Positions 38,101 through 52,300 of a stretch of DNA of 64,000 bases are shown here, piece after piece. Where the stretch lies: NCBI GenBank assembly GCA_018340805.1, contig JACMZG010001911.1, positions 55,240,781 to 55,304,780 on the forward strand. Direction: 5' to 3'. Numbering within the stretch: position 1 is the stretch's first letter; the number at the start of each line of letters is the position of its first letter. A model generated the notes under the pieces. The model was given only the letters and a program-made list of their open reading frames with translations. It was not told the origin of the DNA and ran no database searches. The position numbers and the translations under genes are program-made. The DNA is from Microvelia longipes (Eukaryota > Arthropoda > Insecta > Hemiptera > Veliidae).

Positions 38101-41100
38101 TAATTATGACTAAATTATTTTTGTTCAAAAAGCTAATGTGTGTTAATTTAAATTTATTTCAAAATTAATATAAATCAATTATAATAATTCATCAATTAAT
38201 ATAAAAGTTTTACTAATTGTTCTTATTTGTTAATAGAGCATTCAGTATCTCAAGGGCTTAAGCTACAACTTTCAACTACCATTAATTTCTTCAATAACCC
38301 AGTTCACAATGAATTGTTTGAGATGTAAAAAACAACTTGAGATTTTAAGACATAAAGTGAGCCTGTCGTTTTCTCGTTATAATTATGACTTATTAATTTA
38401 TGGTTAAAATTAATAAATTCAATAGAGTAAGTGAAGTAACTAACAGGGTGGGATTATAGGGCAAATCTAAAAGGGTGGGATTATAGGGCAAATTTAAAAG
38501 GGTGGGATTAAAGGGCAAATTTAAAGGGTAGGATAAAAGGGCGAATTTAAAAGCGTGGGATTATAGTGCGACTTTAGAAGCGTGGGATTATAGGGCGAAT
38601 TTAAAAGGATGGGATTACAGGGCAAATCTAAAAGGGTGGGATTATAGGGTGAATTTAAAAGGGTGGGATTATGGGGCAAATCTAAAAGGGTGGGATTATA
38701 GGGCGAATTTAAAAGGGTGAGTTATAGGGCAAATCTAAAAGGGTGGGATTATAGGGCGAATTTAAAAGCGTGGAATCATAGGGCGAATTTAAAAGGACGG
38801 GATTGTAGGACAAATTTAAAAGGGTGGGATTGTAGGGAAAATTTAAAAGGGTGGGGTTATAGGGCAAATTTAAAAGGGTGGTATCGTAGGGCGAATTTAT
38901 TATTTTAACTAACTCATTAGTTGTCCATAGTGACCACCCAGAGCTGCAGTTGTATTCCTTATTGACCAGATGTTCCTAGGTTACATGATCGGTTCTCAAA
39001 ACCCTGCACAAGCCAATAAAAGTCAAATTATTGAAGTTGTATTTACCATATGATAGACTTTGATCAGAGCTTTCCACTTGTCAGCACACGCTTGATAAGT
39101 ACCAGTAAATTCATTATTATGCATCTGTATGGTGTCCCTGACCAGGGTCCAGTTATCCTGATAGTTCCCTTCTGGTTCCTGAAACTGTTCTTCGCATTGA
39201 CAGCGAGCTAATATCAGCAGTTCTATGTTTCTTTTTGTCCACAAACCTGAAACAGATAAATAAATAATAAAGTTAATTTTCTTGTTTACCTGATCCAGTA
39301 AATAAGGACAGTCTCACAGAGTTTTATAAAGATTCCGCAACCTGTACCTTTTTTTGAATTTTCTTAATCGCTTTGTCACTATTTGATACAGAAACTTTGA
39401 TTTATCTAAAATTTATTTATTTCTTTTATTTTATTCATTTATTCTATTTTAACATTTATTTATAATCAAGTAAAAACAAGATGTGTCAATTTAGAAAAAA
39501 AGTTCATATCTTACAAAATAAATATGTATAAATAGGTTTTATTCCTGGATGTGGTGAAAAAAAAAATCCATTAAAAATAGGATATAAATTCAAAGTTAAT
39601 AAATAAGTTTTCATTGTTTTACTCAGTGATTTATAGTATGTGATAAAATGTTACTATAATATAACACACGGCTAAAGTCAGTTGACAGCGTGCAAAATAA
39701 TGTGGGAGGGAAAGAATTCTATTAGTTTAGACCGACCGCGCCCCTTCCCCCTCCACCTCATGCCAACCTCAGTACAAAAAAAACTTTTTTCGTAAATAAA
39801 ATAATAAAAAGGCAACACTGGTTGTAAACATTCTAACCTCGCTTCGCTTTTATTTCCCTGTGTGCATTTTGATCTGTTTGAGTTCGTTTTGTTTCATTTC
39901 AATCAGTTCAATTTTATTCTTTTATTCATTTTTATTCTAAATTTAAATTAGTTAAAATTAAATAAAATTCAATTGTATTCTAAATTTAAGTTAAGATGTA
40001 TAATTTTTACTTTTACTTATTAATTACTTATTATACTTATTAATTAAATAAATAAATATATTTGTTTAAAAAAAATCATCCAATTATTGCAGAGTTATAA
40101 TATGATCTGAGTGCCTATATTTGACACATGGACAGTGATGTATTCGTCAAGCATTTTTTGCTCTTTGAGTATAGCACAGAGTCAGACAACCAAGAAATAG
40201 CATTGTTCTTGCAAAATACCATGTCTTTCAATAGATCACAGTCAGTCTTGACTTTTTAAAGTCATATTATTTCTATAATATGAAACAATAAGCATTCAAT
40301 TATACAAAGTTGACACAAAAAAGCAGCTAGTTTAGAAAAAAAAGTAATTATAGCTGACAATTTAAATAAAGTAAAATAATAATTTTTAAAAAATAAAAAA
40401 AAATGCATTATCAAATAAAACAAATAATAAAATTCAAAACAGAGTAGGTAATTTTCTTCGTTAGTTAAAAGAAGGGATTATTTTGTTAAAAAAAGAGGGT
40501 TGAAAGCATTGAGATTTCGGTGGGCTGTCAACTGATTTTAGCCGTGTGTTCTACAATAAGATAAGATAAGATAAGATAATTAATCAACTAGAAAGTAAGT
40601 TAAATTACAATAGCCTTGTCAAAAAAGAAAGTTAATCATTTTCAGTTAAAATTTAAAGTTAAAATACTCTTCAACATTATAAAAAACATTCTCTAGGAGA
40701 AAGTTCATAATTTCTTTAAAAAAAGAGTCCAAAGGTAGATCAGTAACGCTATTAGGGAGCTTATTATAGAGTTTTATGCCCAGTACACTATTTCCAACCT
40801 CAGATTTCTTCAATCTATGTTTCGGTATTGATAAGACATTACTAGTCCTAGTTTCATAGTTATGATAATTATTGTTTTTCAAAAAACTATTGAGATTATT
40901 TTTTATATAAATCAAAGAATGAAAAATAAATAGGTTGATAACCGTCATGACTCTATGTTTCTTAAAAAGATCCCGGCAAGATTCTATTTGATGAACTCCT
41001 TCAATGATGCGCAGGGAGCGTTTCTGTAGAATAAGGATCCTCTCGGTGTTGATATGTCCCCATATCAATATTCCATAGGCGCAGTGAGACTGGATGAAGG

Positions 41101-43285
41101 CGAAGTAAATATCCTTCAAATTCTTCTGAGGTAAGTAATCCTTTAGTTTTCTAAGTACATAAACTCCTGTATTGATTTTCTTACAAACCATATCAACTTT
41201 ATAACAGACATTTAAATATTAAAGGAACTGAAGGAGAAGAAAATATAAATTTGAACTATAATATCTCTCCGCCACTGTGTCTTCAGCCACTAAGGAGGAT
41301 AATTTGGAATGGTTTGAATAAATTAAAACAAATAATCTTTACCAGGGTTTTTATCCTGAGCAACTTTGTCTTCACTAAAAAATTCTGTCTTAACTGCTTT
41401 AAATGATTGGTGACCTTAAAACAGACAGAAAAATAAAAGGAAATGAACATATTAAATCTACAATCTAAGCAGAATAGAATAAGAGGAAACATATTTATCA
41501 TTTGATACTACCGAGTTTTGCAAAACATGAATAGTTGACACAATATAATTGTGCGAGAGACACCTAGGAAATGTAACAAGCAAAATGCAATGGTACATCT
41601 GGGAACTGTTCCATCATTCGACATTCGTCATCATTGATAGCTCGACATAATGTCATGTCCCACTCTGTTTCGTTACATCTAACTCATCAGGGCGCCGACA
41701 GAGCCTGAACTCACTCTGACCTTCAATTAATTCCGAAGAATATAATGTGAAGTACTAACCAGAGACGAGCGGTGCTCTCTTACCGCCATCATGCATGGCA
41801 AGCAAAACATGTATCATTTAATACTACTGAGTTTTGCAAAACATGAATATTTGACACAATATAATTGTGTGAGAGACACCTAGGAAATGTAACAAGCAAA
41901 ATGCAATGCTACATCTGGGAACCAAATGTAAAACTCGGTAGTATGGAATGATGGAATGGCTCCCAGATGTAGCATTGCATTTTGCTTGTTACATTTCCAA
42001 GGTGTATCTCGCACAATTATACTGTGGAAACATATTTCATCACAATTATTCCGGAGGTAATCTAATACAAGAGTTGCCTGATTTCTGAATAAACCAAATG
42101 TCCAGTCGGAAATCAGATAACATTCACACATGACTTTCATGGGATTAACTATAATGATCATTAGCACTGTGCTTCATAAATTCTCTCACATATTAAACTG
42201 GTGAGAGTGAGAGTTAACTCCTAAAAAGGATATTCATTTAAAGTTCATGAATAATTGTTTTAAATGATGAATTAATACTCTATTTTGCCATAAGGGTACT
42301 TTATTTAAGTACACTTATGAGTGTACTTATTTAAGTTCTGGTAAAGTAAGTTTTTTAAATTCTTGTATAATTAAATTGAAGTATATATTTATTTACTTTA
42401 TTATTTGTAAATAGAGCTATGGAATCCTAATTAAGACTAATAATAATAAAGACTATAGCATGAAACTCACTATTTCACTATCGGCCCATCAGGGTATTCA
42501 CCCTGCGGGAACAACCTCAGGTGGGTTGAGTCTACTATCCTCTAAGTATCAATTAAAGTTTGCAAAATCTTTTTAATACAAATACTATTCATATAATCTT
42601 AGAGCATAGCCTGTGTTGCGAACCCCGGACCTCTGGTGTCGAAATCGAGCTTTTTGTATGTAATTTCGATTAACTTTGCTTCTGAACTTAAGATGTGTGG
42701 AAATTTTAAATTTAAATTATTTAAATTTCTCAAAATGCTTGATAAAGATTTAAGAAAAATATATCACTTACATAATACAGTCATTATATTATTGTTAGAC
42801 ATATATATTTTCATGATACAAATAATGAATCATAAGTTGTCAATGAAGTCGTTATAAACCACTAATTTTTCATATCAGAGGCAATATTCAGGAGATCAAA
42901 TTAAAATATTGCAAATTTGACAATTTTTCCTTGCTTTATCAAACAAACCCTACCCTCATTCCAAATTTCAAGTTTCTACAATTATTAGAAGTACCTTGGA
43001 ATTATGATGAGTAAGTCAGTCAGTCAGGGTCAAAATTAGTAATTTTCAAAGCGAAATTTCTCGTGTTCTATAAAAGATAAAGAATTATAATTTCACGAGT
43101 AATATTGCTTTGATATGATCTTTGCGTCAGCCAAATTGAAAGATTCTAGGTTTATCCAGTCAAAAGATACAAGGGGGTAAAAAATGCTCCGAATTGCTTC
43201 GGGAAAAGGGTGTCGTCAGTGCAAGCCTTGGATATGAAACTTGTACAAGCAAGACTTGGCTGGGGCACTGCCGTGCCCCCAGGTA

Positions 43286-43317
<32 letters not shown>

Positions 43318-46300
43318 GGTATATTAATTACTTTAATAATACTTTATGATACCTTTATTAATATTACTTTCAGAAATATAATCCTCATCATCGTCATTCT
43401 CCTCGACATACTGTTCAGGCACATTATCAGTCTCCGTGTCCCATGATTCTTCTATATTCCACGACTGAAGCAGATTATCTAGAGCATTGTGCCATGGAGG
43501 AGTTTCTATCTTAACTTGAGCTCCATCTAAATAACGCTTCCTCATAGCACGACTCGTTGTTTTATATTCTTTTACCTATGAAAAGAAAAAAATATTACAT
43601 TAGATATATAAATAAGACAGATTAAAAAAGGATTTCAGCCAAGCTATGTAAATAAAATTTAAAGTCTTTTACAATTAACTTAAAGATAATTTTGAAAAAA
43701 CTAGTATCCAAATTTTAGAATAATATTATTTTTATATTTATAAATAAAAAATATTGGGACCTCTATTTTAAATAATTAATAAAAATTAGGAAGAATATTG
43801 AATATTTTTTTTAATATATTGGACCTATTCCTCCTAAATATAGAAAATCTCATAGATTGAACTTGAAAACTGGCTTAGAAGTCCAAATTAAATAATAGAC
43901 TAATACACTCCTCCCTCATTTTAATGTCAGAAAGTGGTAGACAAAGGTCTCTTTGATGATCAGGCACCCAAACAACTGTTACATCATTAAGTATATACTC
44001 ATATAAAGTAAGATAATTATGTGTCAATTATTAATTGCTTCTAGCTTACGCTAATTTATCAATATGTTTCATTTATAATTATTCATGTATTTTTTTTTTG
44101 TGATCATTTATTTATTTTTAAGTCAAGAAATATAGTTTTCATTTTGTTACACAAGCAAAAACAAAAAGCAGGTTACAAATAGTTACACATAAACTGCTCC
44201 AGCCATCCTCGAGCACGACTCATTCCAAGATGTGCTTATAAAATAGAAGTATTTTGTAATATTTTATTTTGATTTTGTAAAGCAGAATAAACATATTTTA
44301 TTTATTTATTTATTTTTATCAATTTTCACAAATAAACAAACACACAAAAGGTGCAATGTCAAGACCAGAACATGTCAGAATCATCTTTTTATCTGATACA
44401 GAATAAAGACTTAATGTTTTATTTAACTATAATGCAAATTTTACAGTATAATATATTTTACAAGAGGAATACTAATCTTTAAATGCAACAACTGACATAA
44501 TTATTATTAGTGAAATTCCACAAGGACAAGTCGTGTGTGAGGAAAAATTAGTTAATCTAATCTAATCTAATGTAATAATGTAAAAAACATGAGACTAAAG
44601 TATCTTTAAGAAACAAACTGTATTCAAGCACCAAATAACAATACTTTATTTCATATATCGTGAAATACATCAGTTTTACCCTTTGTAAAACTAAATACAC
44701 ATGATATGTGTAATAGAATAAAGTAAATTTCAAACTGAAGTAACAGTGCATTAATGAAACATTAAGTTAAACAAATCGAAGAGCTAAAAAAAAGAAACGC
44801 TATTCTAAAACAAGGCTTACAAGAGCTTTCCACTGACTGTAGACTTTCATGTAAGTTTTCCTGAATTCAGGGTCCAAGTGTGTCATTCGAGATTTAATAG
44901 CCTTCCACAGCTTGACTTTCCTTGGATTGTTTTTCAAATCATTTGAAAATTGCTGACAGACGTTTATTAAAAGGGTTACATTGTCTTCTGTCCATCCTAG
45001 AAAAATAATGTATGACTAGAGCAAAAATTGCTTATGCAGATAATCTTATAAGGCAAGCCAAAAATAGACATACAATCCATGTGATGAACAACAGGTGTTT
45101 AAATAAATGTAAAATCATCACATGTTCAGTTAAGCCTTAATATTAGTAAGGGTGGAGAGGTCAAGGCTGGTGAGTGGACCTCACTTTTGGATCCTTTTCA
45201 CTTACCCCAACATCGCCCACCAACCACTACGCCACTGTTACTTCCCAGCTGTAAAGCTGAGAAGGTCCTGCCATCTTAGAGATTCCAGATCCTCCTTACA
45301 CAACTCTATTGCTCCAAAAAGTTAAAATCGGAGCCTTCCTAATCCTTCACATTTTTGATAACCTATTCTGGTCCTGTCAGAATGCTTACCATAAGCTTGA
45401 GACTGGGCCTTTTAAGATCAAGAAGCCATCTAGATTTGCTGCAGTTCAATCCAGGCAGAGTCATTTTGGATTGCCTACACCTATTATTATTTCCCATACA
45501 AGTTTAGGCTTTTTCCAAATCCATTGTTTGACAAGTGATTTGGCCTGCCTTCTAAACCAATCCATTGCAGGTTTTGGCCCACAAAAGTGAGTAGAAGCTC
45601 CTTCTTTGGCTATTTCGCCAGCCTTTCCATTTCCAGGTATACCAGTGAGTCTGTGGACCCACATTGCCTTTAATTTTAAGTCCTTACATAAGTTTTCTAA
45701 AACAAGAGCCTAGAGTGCAACTTGACTGTCAGAACAAATTGCAATATTACCTTGTATTTGGAGTAAGTAATCTTCTGTTAAGCCTTAATCATGAAGTTTG
45801 AACTTCCTTCTTATTACTTTCATGAAAAGAGGAAATGGGTAAAAGTACGAGGGATCATAGATATTATAGAAAATGAAACTTTGTTTCAATTAATGAAAAA
45901 ACCTCAATACTGGATATTTAAAATAAATGGAATCCTTGGGTATGAGAGTAAGATACATTTTTAATTCATAAAGGAAGTCAAGCAGCGTCAAGTACTTGAA
46001 GGCAAGACCATCCAACAGAATAATAATCACGCGGGGTAGGTGCAAACCTGGAGTTAGTGTGGTCTGGATATATCACCCATAACCATCAATGTTTCATAAC
46101 AATAATATTATCATTTAAAACTAACACAGTATAAATAACATCATAAATAAATTAGAAAAGCTTATCGTAGATTATAAAATTCTTTAAAATTAAATTCTTT
46201 GAGCAACAACTGTGAAGTCTTTAATGCTTTAGCACAGGTTGCTAAATAAGTAATATTTGAGTTTGGTCCTAGTTAGACAATTCCAACAGAACATAACAAA

Positions 46301-49300
46301 AGTAAATTGATTAGTAAGATAAGGATATATGCTGTGTAGAAATGTTCAAAGTGCTTGTTGTTAGGAGCTAGTAATCAAAGTTTTGATCACATCTATAGTG
46401 TGATTAAATCTTCCCAAGAGTTTTATTGTCCAAATGTGCAGTTTTTTCCAACAAATTGTTGTAGACATGTAGTCAATAGTTTTTGCTGAGTCATGATTGT
46501 GGGTTAATGACGTCATAAATAAATTATTTCCCAAATAGCACAATTACATCTGTAGACTGATTTTTGTACAAAGTTTCAACTCTCTAGCATAAATGCGCTA
46601 GGAGCTACAAAGATAACACACACACACAGACAACTTTGCGAAAACCACTCAGGAGGCCTTAAAAACACATGAAACTAATAATTCCGGATTTTTTTGCAAA
46701 CACAATAATTTTCCTATACACCTATGGTATAAATGAGGAAAAGTAATAAGGTTGTACTACATACCATCATATAAAGCTTTGTTAAAATGTTTAGAAGGGC
46801 TAAAAGTGGCTTCATTTAGTTTTCCCTCTAAAACTAAACGATGCATTGCTGGATAGTATCCTTTAGCTGGTTTCTTTTTATCTTTATAACCTGAGCAACA
46901 AAAATAACATGTTTTTTAAACTATATTCTATTAAGTTTTATATTCTATATAATACTTGTAATAATTATTTGTTGATGTATTGTTCAATAAATAATGTCAA
47001 AAAGATCAATTTCATCATTTAGATTGTTCCTTTAAATAAATCCAAAACATCTTATTCTGGGAAGAGGTGGGGGAACGCACTAATTTAATGTAATCAATAA
47101 ATAAGAAATTAAGAAAAATTAGGGATTGCATTTAATTTCTAATTATATATTTGTGCTTTAAAGCTACAAGTATTTCATTTAATATATTTTTGTCAAAATT
47201 AACAGGAATGCCAACAATTTCAACAGCCTAAAAGATGTAGATAAATAAAATTTTATTTTATTTCTTTGTTTAAGTAGAGAGATAAATTTTTGTAAACCAC
47301 TGCAACAAAAAGATTAAAGGTGCATAACATTATAACATTTCATCAGGCAAAACATATGTTATATGTAAACTGGTGCAAGCTCTCATATTTTTATAGTTTC
47401 TTTATAGATCACTTGCTCAAGAACCAATTTCTTACTAACCAAATATGAAGGGAGAACGTCCTAAATTGTATTTCTAACAAATAGAATCTCTGTAATTAAT
47501 GTTTGGATGCTAATTTTTTCGGCTCTCTAACTAACAAAAGGAAATATATATTATGTTTAATAAGTCACTTATAAAAACCAATAGAAACTTAGAAACTTAG
47601 TTGATAATTTCTTGGTTCATAGACTTCTTTAAAACATTCATGTAATTACTCATTTTTAATTTACTCACACTTAAAATAATTAATTAAGTAATTAATCAAT
47701 AATTACTCACAAAGCTCATTTTTTCTTTGAAAATTCACTAAAAGGATATTAGAGCTTATAAGAGTCATAATAATTAATAATAATAATATATTTATTTGTC
47801 ATAGATATACACTCTATACAAAGGGGGTGTCCTCATAGGACATTACAAATTGTGAGAAAAATTATAAAAAAATAAACTTAAAAATATCTGCTTTTAATGA
47901 AATTAAAATGAACCTAAAGAGAATCATAAACATAATAGAAATAAGATCAATTTAAGATCTAATATTATTAAAAAAATACTTAAAAGAAAGATACCAATTT
48001 TTGATTTCCTAACAAGAAGAATAAAAAAATTTATTGATTTTTGTTATACAATTATAATAATAAAGTTAATTAATCAATGTTTTTACAAAGTTGCTATATT
48101 ATTTTGTCTATAGCTCACGGACCCTCGGGGGTCTTTGGACCACACTTTGCGTAACCCTGTTTTACTTACAAAGCATACTATGCAAACGTAAGCATACTAT
48201 GCAAACGTAAGCATACTATGCAAACGTAAGCATACTATGCAAACGTATAGTCTACTTACTAAGGATACGATGCATATCCCTGAACCAAGGCCAAGTGACG
48301 TTATCATTGGAATGAAGTGCATTTTGTCTGTAAGTACCACATAGATTACGAAACTTCATTCCAATCTCATTCTCATTACAAGGGAAGTCAGGTTTTTTCA
48401 GCTTCATCTTCTTCAGTATGTGCTTCCATGGTTTCGAGCTACTTGTCGGCACCATGAATAAATCTCGACACTCCCACCGAGCATCCAGAAGTAGCTTAAT
48501 GTTTTCATCAGTCCAAACTGTTTGTTCTGTAAATAACAAGTTTATATTTTTAAATAAATTAATTTGATTGAAATTAATCAGAAAGATAACACTGATTATA
48601 TTGGTGATCAAACCTATAAGAAAATATAGAACTGGGCTTCCTTATCAATCCAAAAATCATAGGGTGCCATGCTACCTGCTTTTTTACTGAACTATTTTGA
48701 GAACTGTGCTAACTAAAGTGGTAGTCAAGAACTTATTGGACTAGGAACACCTTTAAACTAGAACTAAATGCTTTTTAGTGCATTTTTTTTATTTCCAATT
48801 TTTTCAAAATAGGAATTTTGAAAAATGTCCACTTCCATCAAAGCGTTATTTTTTAATGAAAATTAGCTATCAATAAAAATTAATTCAAATTAATAAGACA
48901 ATAAACACAATTTTTCACGTAGCTTTTTAAACACAAAAAAATGTCAACCCAGCATTTGACTTTTATTTTATTAATTGTTAAAATATGATGAAACATTAAT
49001 AAGTCATCAAAAAAATAATAATTTTTTACTGAAATTTCAAATTCTGTTCTAATTGATAAATATTAAATATAAAAATTTACTTTTATCAGATTTAGAAGAT
49101 GACTCGGTGAACGTATTATCATTGAAATCTTCTTCATACAGATTTTCTTCTTCATCTTCAATTAACTCATCATCCTCTGAAATAAAAAAAAAATAAGCCA
49201 AGAAAGAACAATATGACAAAGAAATTATTAATCATACTTCAGTTAAATGGTACTCCATCCGTGACTTTTTTATAATTTTTTACAACTTTTATACAAGATA

Positions 49301-52300
49301 AAAGGCAAAATAGAGGAGGCTTTTGTACACCTGTAGATTAAAAGGATGGGTTTTTATCAATTGATAAGAATTTGTATACTCACTCATTAAAATGATGTCC
49401 AAAAAATAACCTGACTTTACTGATATAAGTTAAAATAAAGAAGTGTTGGAGTTAAATACCTTTGTAGAACAAATAAAATTACATCAAAATTTCAAGACTT
49501 TTTCAAGAATATAAAGAATTTTTAAAGCTTTAAGTTTAGTTTTTTGTTATGATTCGATTTAAAAGTAATTAATAGTTACCAGTCGTGACTTCCTGCTTTA
49601 TTTTTTTCAATGTTGGTACATGAGCTTCATCAATTACTGTTTCCAGCAAAACTGAAAATTAAACACAAACAATGCTGACAAAGTTTATATAATAAGAAGA
49701 GTAATAATAATGATAATGCCCGTTTAGAGCCTTGCAGCTCATCAGGGATAACCCCTGCGGGAACAACCTCGGGTGGTAGTAGCAACCGTTACGCTCAAAG
49801 TGAATTCTAAAGTTGGCGATAATATATCTAAACAATAATCTTCTATAAACTGAGAGCGTAACCTGGGATGCGAACCCCAGTCCTCCGTGGGTGTCAAAGG
49901 TCAGTGTAAAGACTAACGCCTTAACGACCTCGGCCACGGAGGGGGTTAATAAGAAGAGTAATATACTAATAATAAAGTTTAATAAATTTAGTTTAAGTTA
50001 ATAAGTTTAAAATATTTGACATAAAGTTAAATAAAGTTATACATAAATTAATGTATAAAATTGTATAACAATTAACCTAGTATATAAGTTTTAGAACCTA
50101 TAAATTTCATTTTATAAAAGTTAAAATAATTTAAAAATATACCTTCTTCTGCTTCTATGTTGGGAACAATGATTTCATCCAAGAAAACTTCTAAAAAGAA
50201 GACAAATAATTAGATGGTATAAAGAATATATACTGCTATTTCGTAAGGCTTATAGAGTGAGACCCTTAATTCTACAAACAACTTTTGTCATAATTTATTA
50301 TTATTTCAAATTTGGCAACACACTCCACAGGAGTGTGCTATGAGAGGAGTGATTATGTTAAAAATTACTCTTATAACCTCTCATTAGATCACCATTACTG
50401 TGGCAGAACTGTCACTTGATTCAGCACTCCAAATAGAAACTATTTCCTAAATAAAAATTTATTGATTTTTCAAAAAATCGTTAACTCATTTATGGATATG
50501 ACATTATAAATTTTTCAAAAACAGAAAGCCTAAGTAGATATAATTGATTTTTGTGCAACTATCAAAATTTAAAATAATGGAGGTAAAATAGACAGCTGTA
50601 TTAAATTGGCAAGCCTGATTAATGATAAGGTTGGTTAAGCCTCTCCCATTTTCCAAACTAACCGACTATATGGCAAAAGTCAATTTAAGTAAATAAGATT
50701 TACTCTTATCATTAAACGAGATTTCATTATTTTGGTTTAGCATGCTCATGTATTGATTCCAAAATAATAAAAGTTTAAATATAATTTTCCACAAATACAA
50801 GTCAGTAAAGGATGGGTTGTATGTAAGAAAGAGTTTTATGTAGGGAACCTGAAAACTTCTTCTAAAGGTTAGCCCTGTTTAACCCTCTATTGCATATGTG
50901 AGACAACATACACTAAATGAAAAGTAAAAAAGAGAAATATAATAGAGAGGAAGGTGCAACAAGACTGTTTACGTAATATTCTAGAATTGTTTATGACAAT
51001 AAAAATGTTTACCTTCATTAGTTTGATGAGACGGATCCTGCTTGTCATCATCAGTCTTACTGCAGTAGTCGTGTATGTCATGCACTTGTTGACTAACTCC
51101 TACATAAACAGACATACAGTCTTAATTTGAGGCAGACATTTATTTAGATGAAAATTAATCTTTGTAATAAACAGCAATAAGTGTGAGAAGATAAAGAAAA
51201 AGTTGAAGCAAATAAGTGTCACAGAACCCTGGAATAGACCAGATTGGCAAAAAAGAGCTCTGGCCTATCTTGATATGGAATGATGTGATCTATACTTATA
51301 AGTAATGATCTGACCCATACTTATTAGGAATGATCTGACCCATACTTATTAGGAATGATCTGACCCATACTTATATGGAATGATCTGACCCATACTTATA
51401 TGGAATGATCTTAAAATCCTAAAATTTGAAAGATCCACTTTTTTTGAATCATGTTATAGACCACCCTTAAAGGACTAGACATTGGGGAGAGAAAAAACTG
51501 CCCCCCCCCCCCCCGGATTTGTTCTTTTCTTTCAAAACAATTCAATTCTTCTCTACCCTATGATTAACTATTGTAGTTTACATTCTTTTAATATTTTGAT
51601 CTCTCTATTCAATTAAACAATAAAAACAAGTAGACAATAGGCTAAACTAAAAAAAGACTCATAAAACTATAAGACATTTGTATTTATAATATTTTATAAA
51701 CTTTAACTTTTTAATTATAATACTTTATTAAACTATAAGATAATAACAATTAAATTGATGAAGACTTCAGTCCTTTTTTAAAAAAAATATTTAAGATAAC
51801 TTGATGAAGAGCTTTTGCCCAGGGATCCTGTGCTTCGTCAGTTCTTAAAATTGACAAAAAAGAAAAAGTTTGAAAATTTGTATTTAGGAAAATATTTTCA
51901 TTTTTGTCAATGTCAAGAACTGGCAAAGCTCTTCATCAATTTATTTTAAATTATGTTTTTAAAAAATGACTGAACTCTTCATCAATTTAATTGTTATTAC
52001 AATCTATATCAGTCCAAAAGCTCTAAAGTTATTAAACTATAAAATAGATAAGATATTTTAAAAATATTGGCATAAACAGTATTGGCTGCTTAGTAAGACC
52101 AGTAAGCAATTAATACCAAATGCGTAAGGTGTTCCGAAATCAGATAAGATTCCTACCTTAACATGTTCCTTTCTAAACATACCTACCAACATTTATTTGT
52201 TTAAGAACATAGTCCTCCAAAAATGGAGTCTTGCTTTACAAAAATTATATATAACTTAATACAATTGTTGCAAAAAAAACAAGAATTAATAAAACATGGA

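Noticed and set aside
38717..38908. Open frame with a nine-residue RANLKGW repeat
   Set aside because: It is the 27-bp array read in frame; it lies in an intron of the opposite-strand gene and stops are absent only because the unit is divisible by three.
43210..43446. Open frame across the GT repeat
   Set aside because: It runs through a microsatellite and antisense to exon 9 of the Myb/SANT gene.
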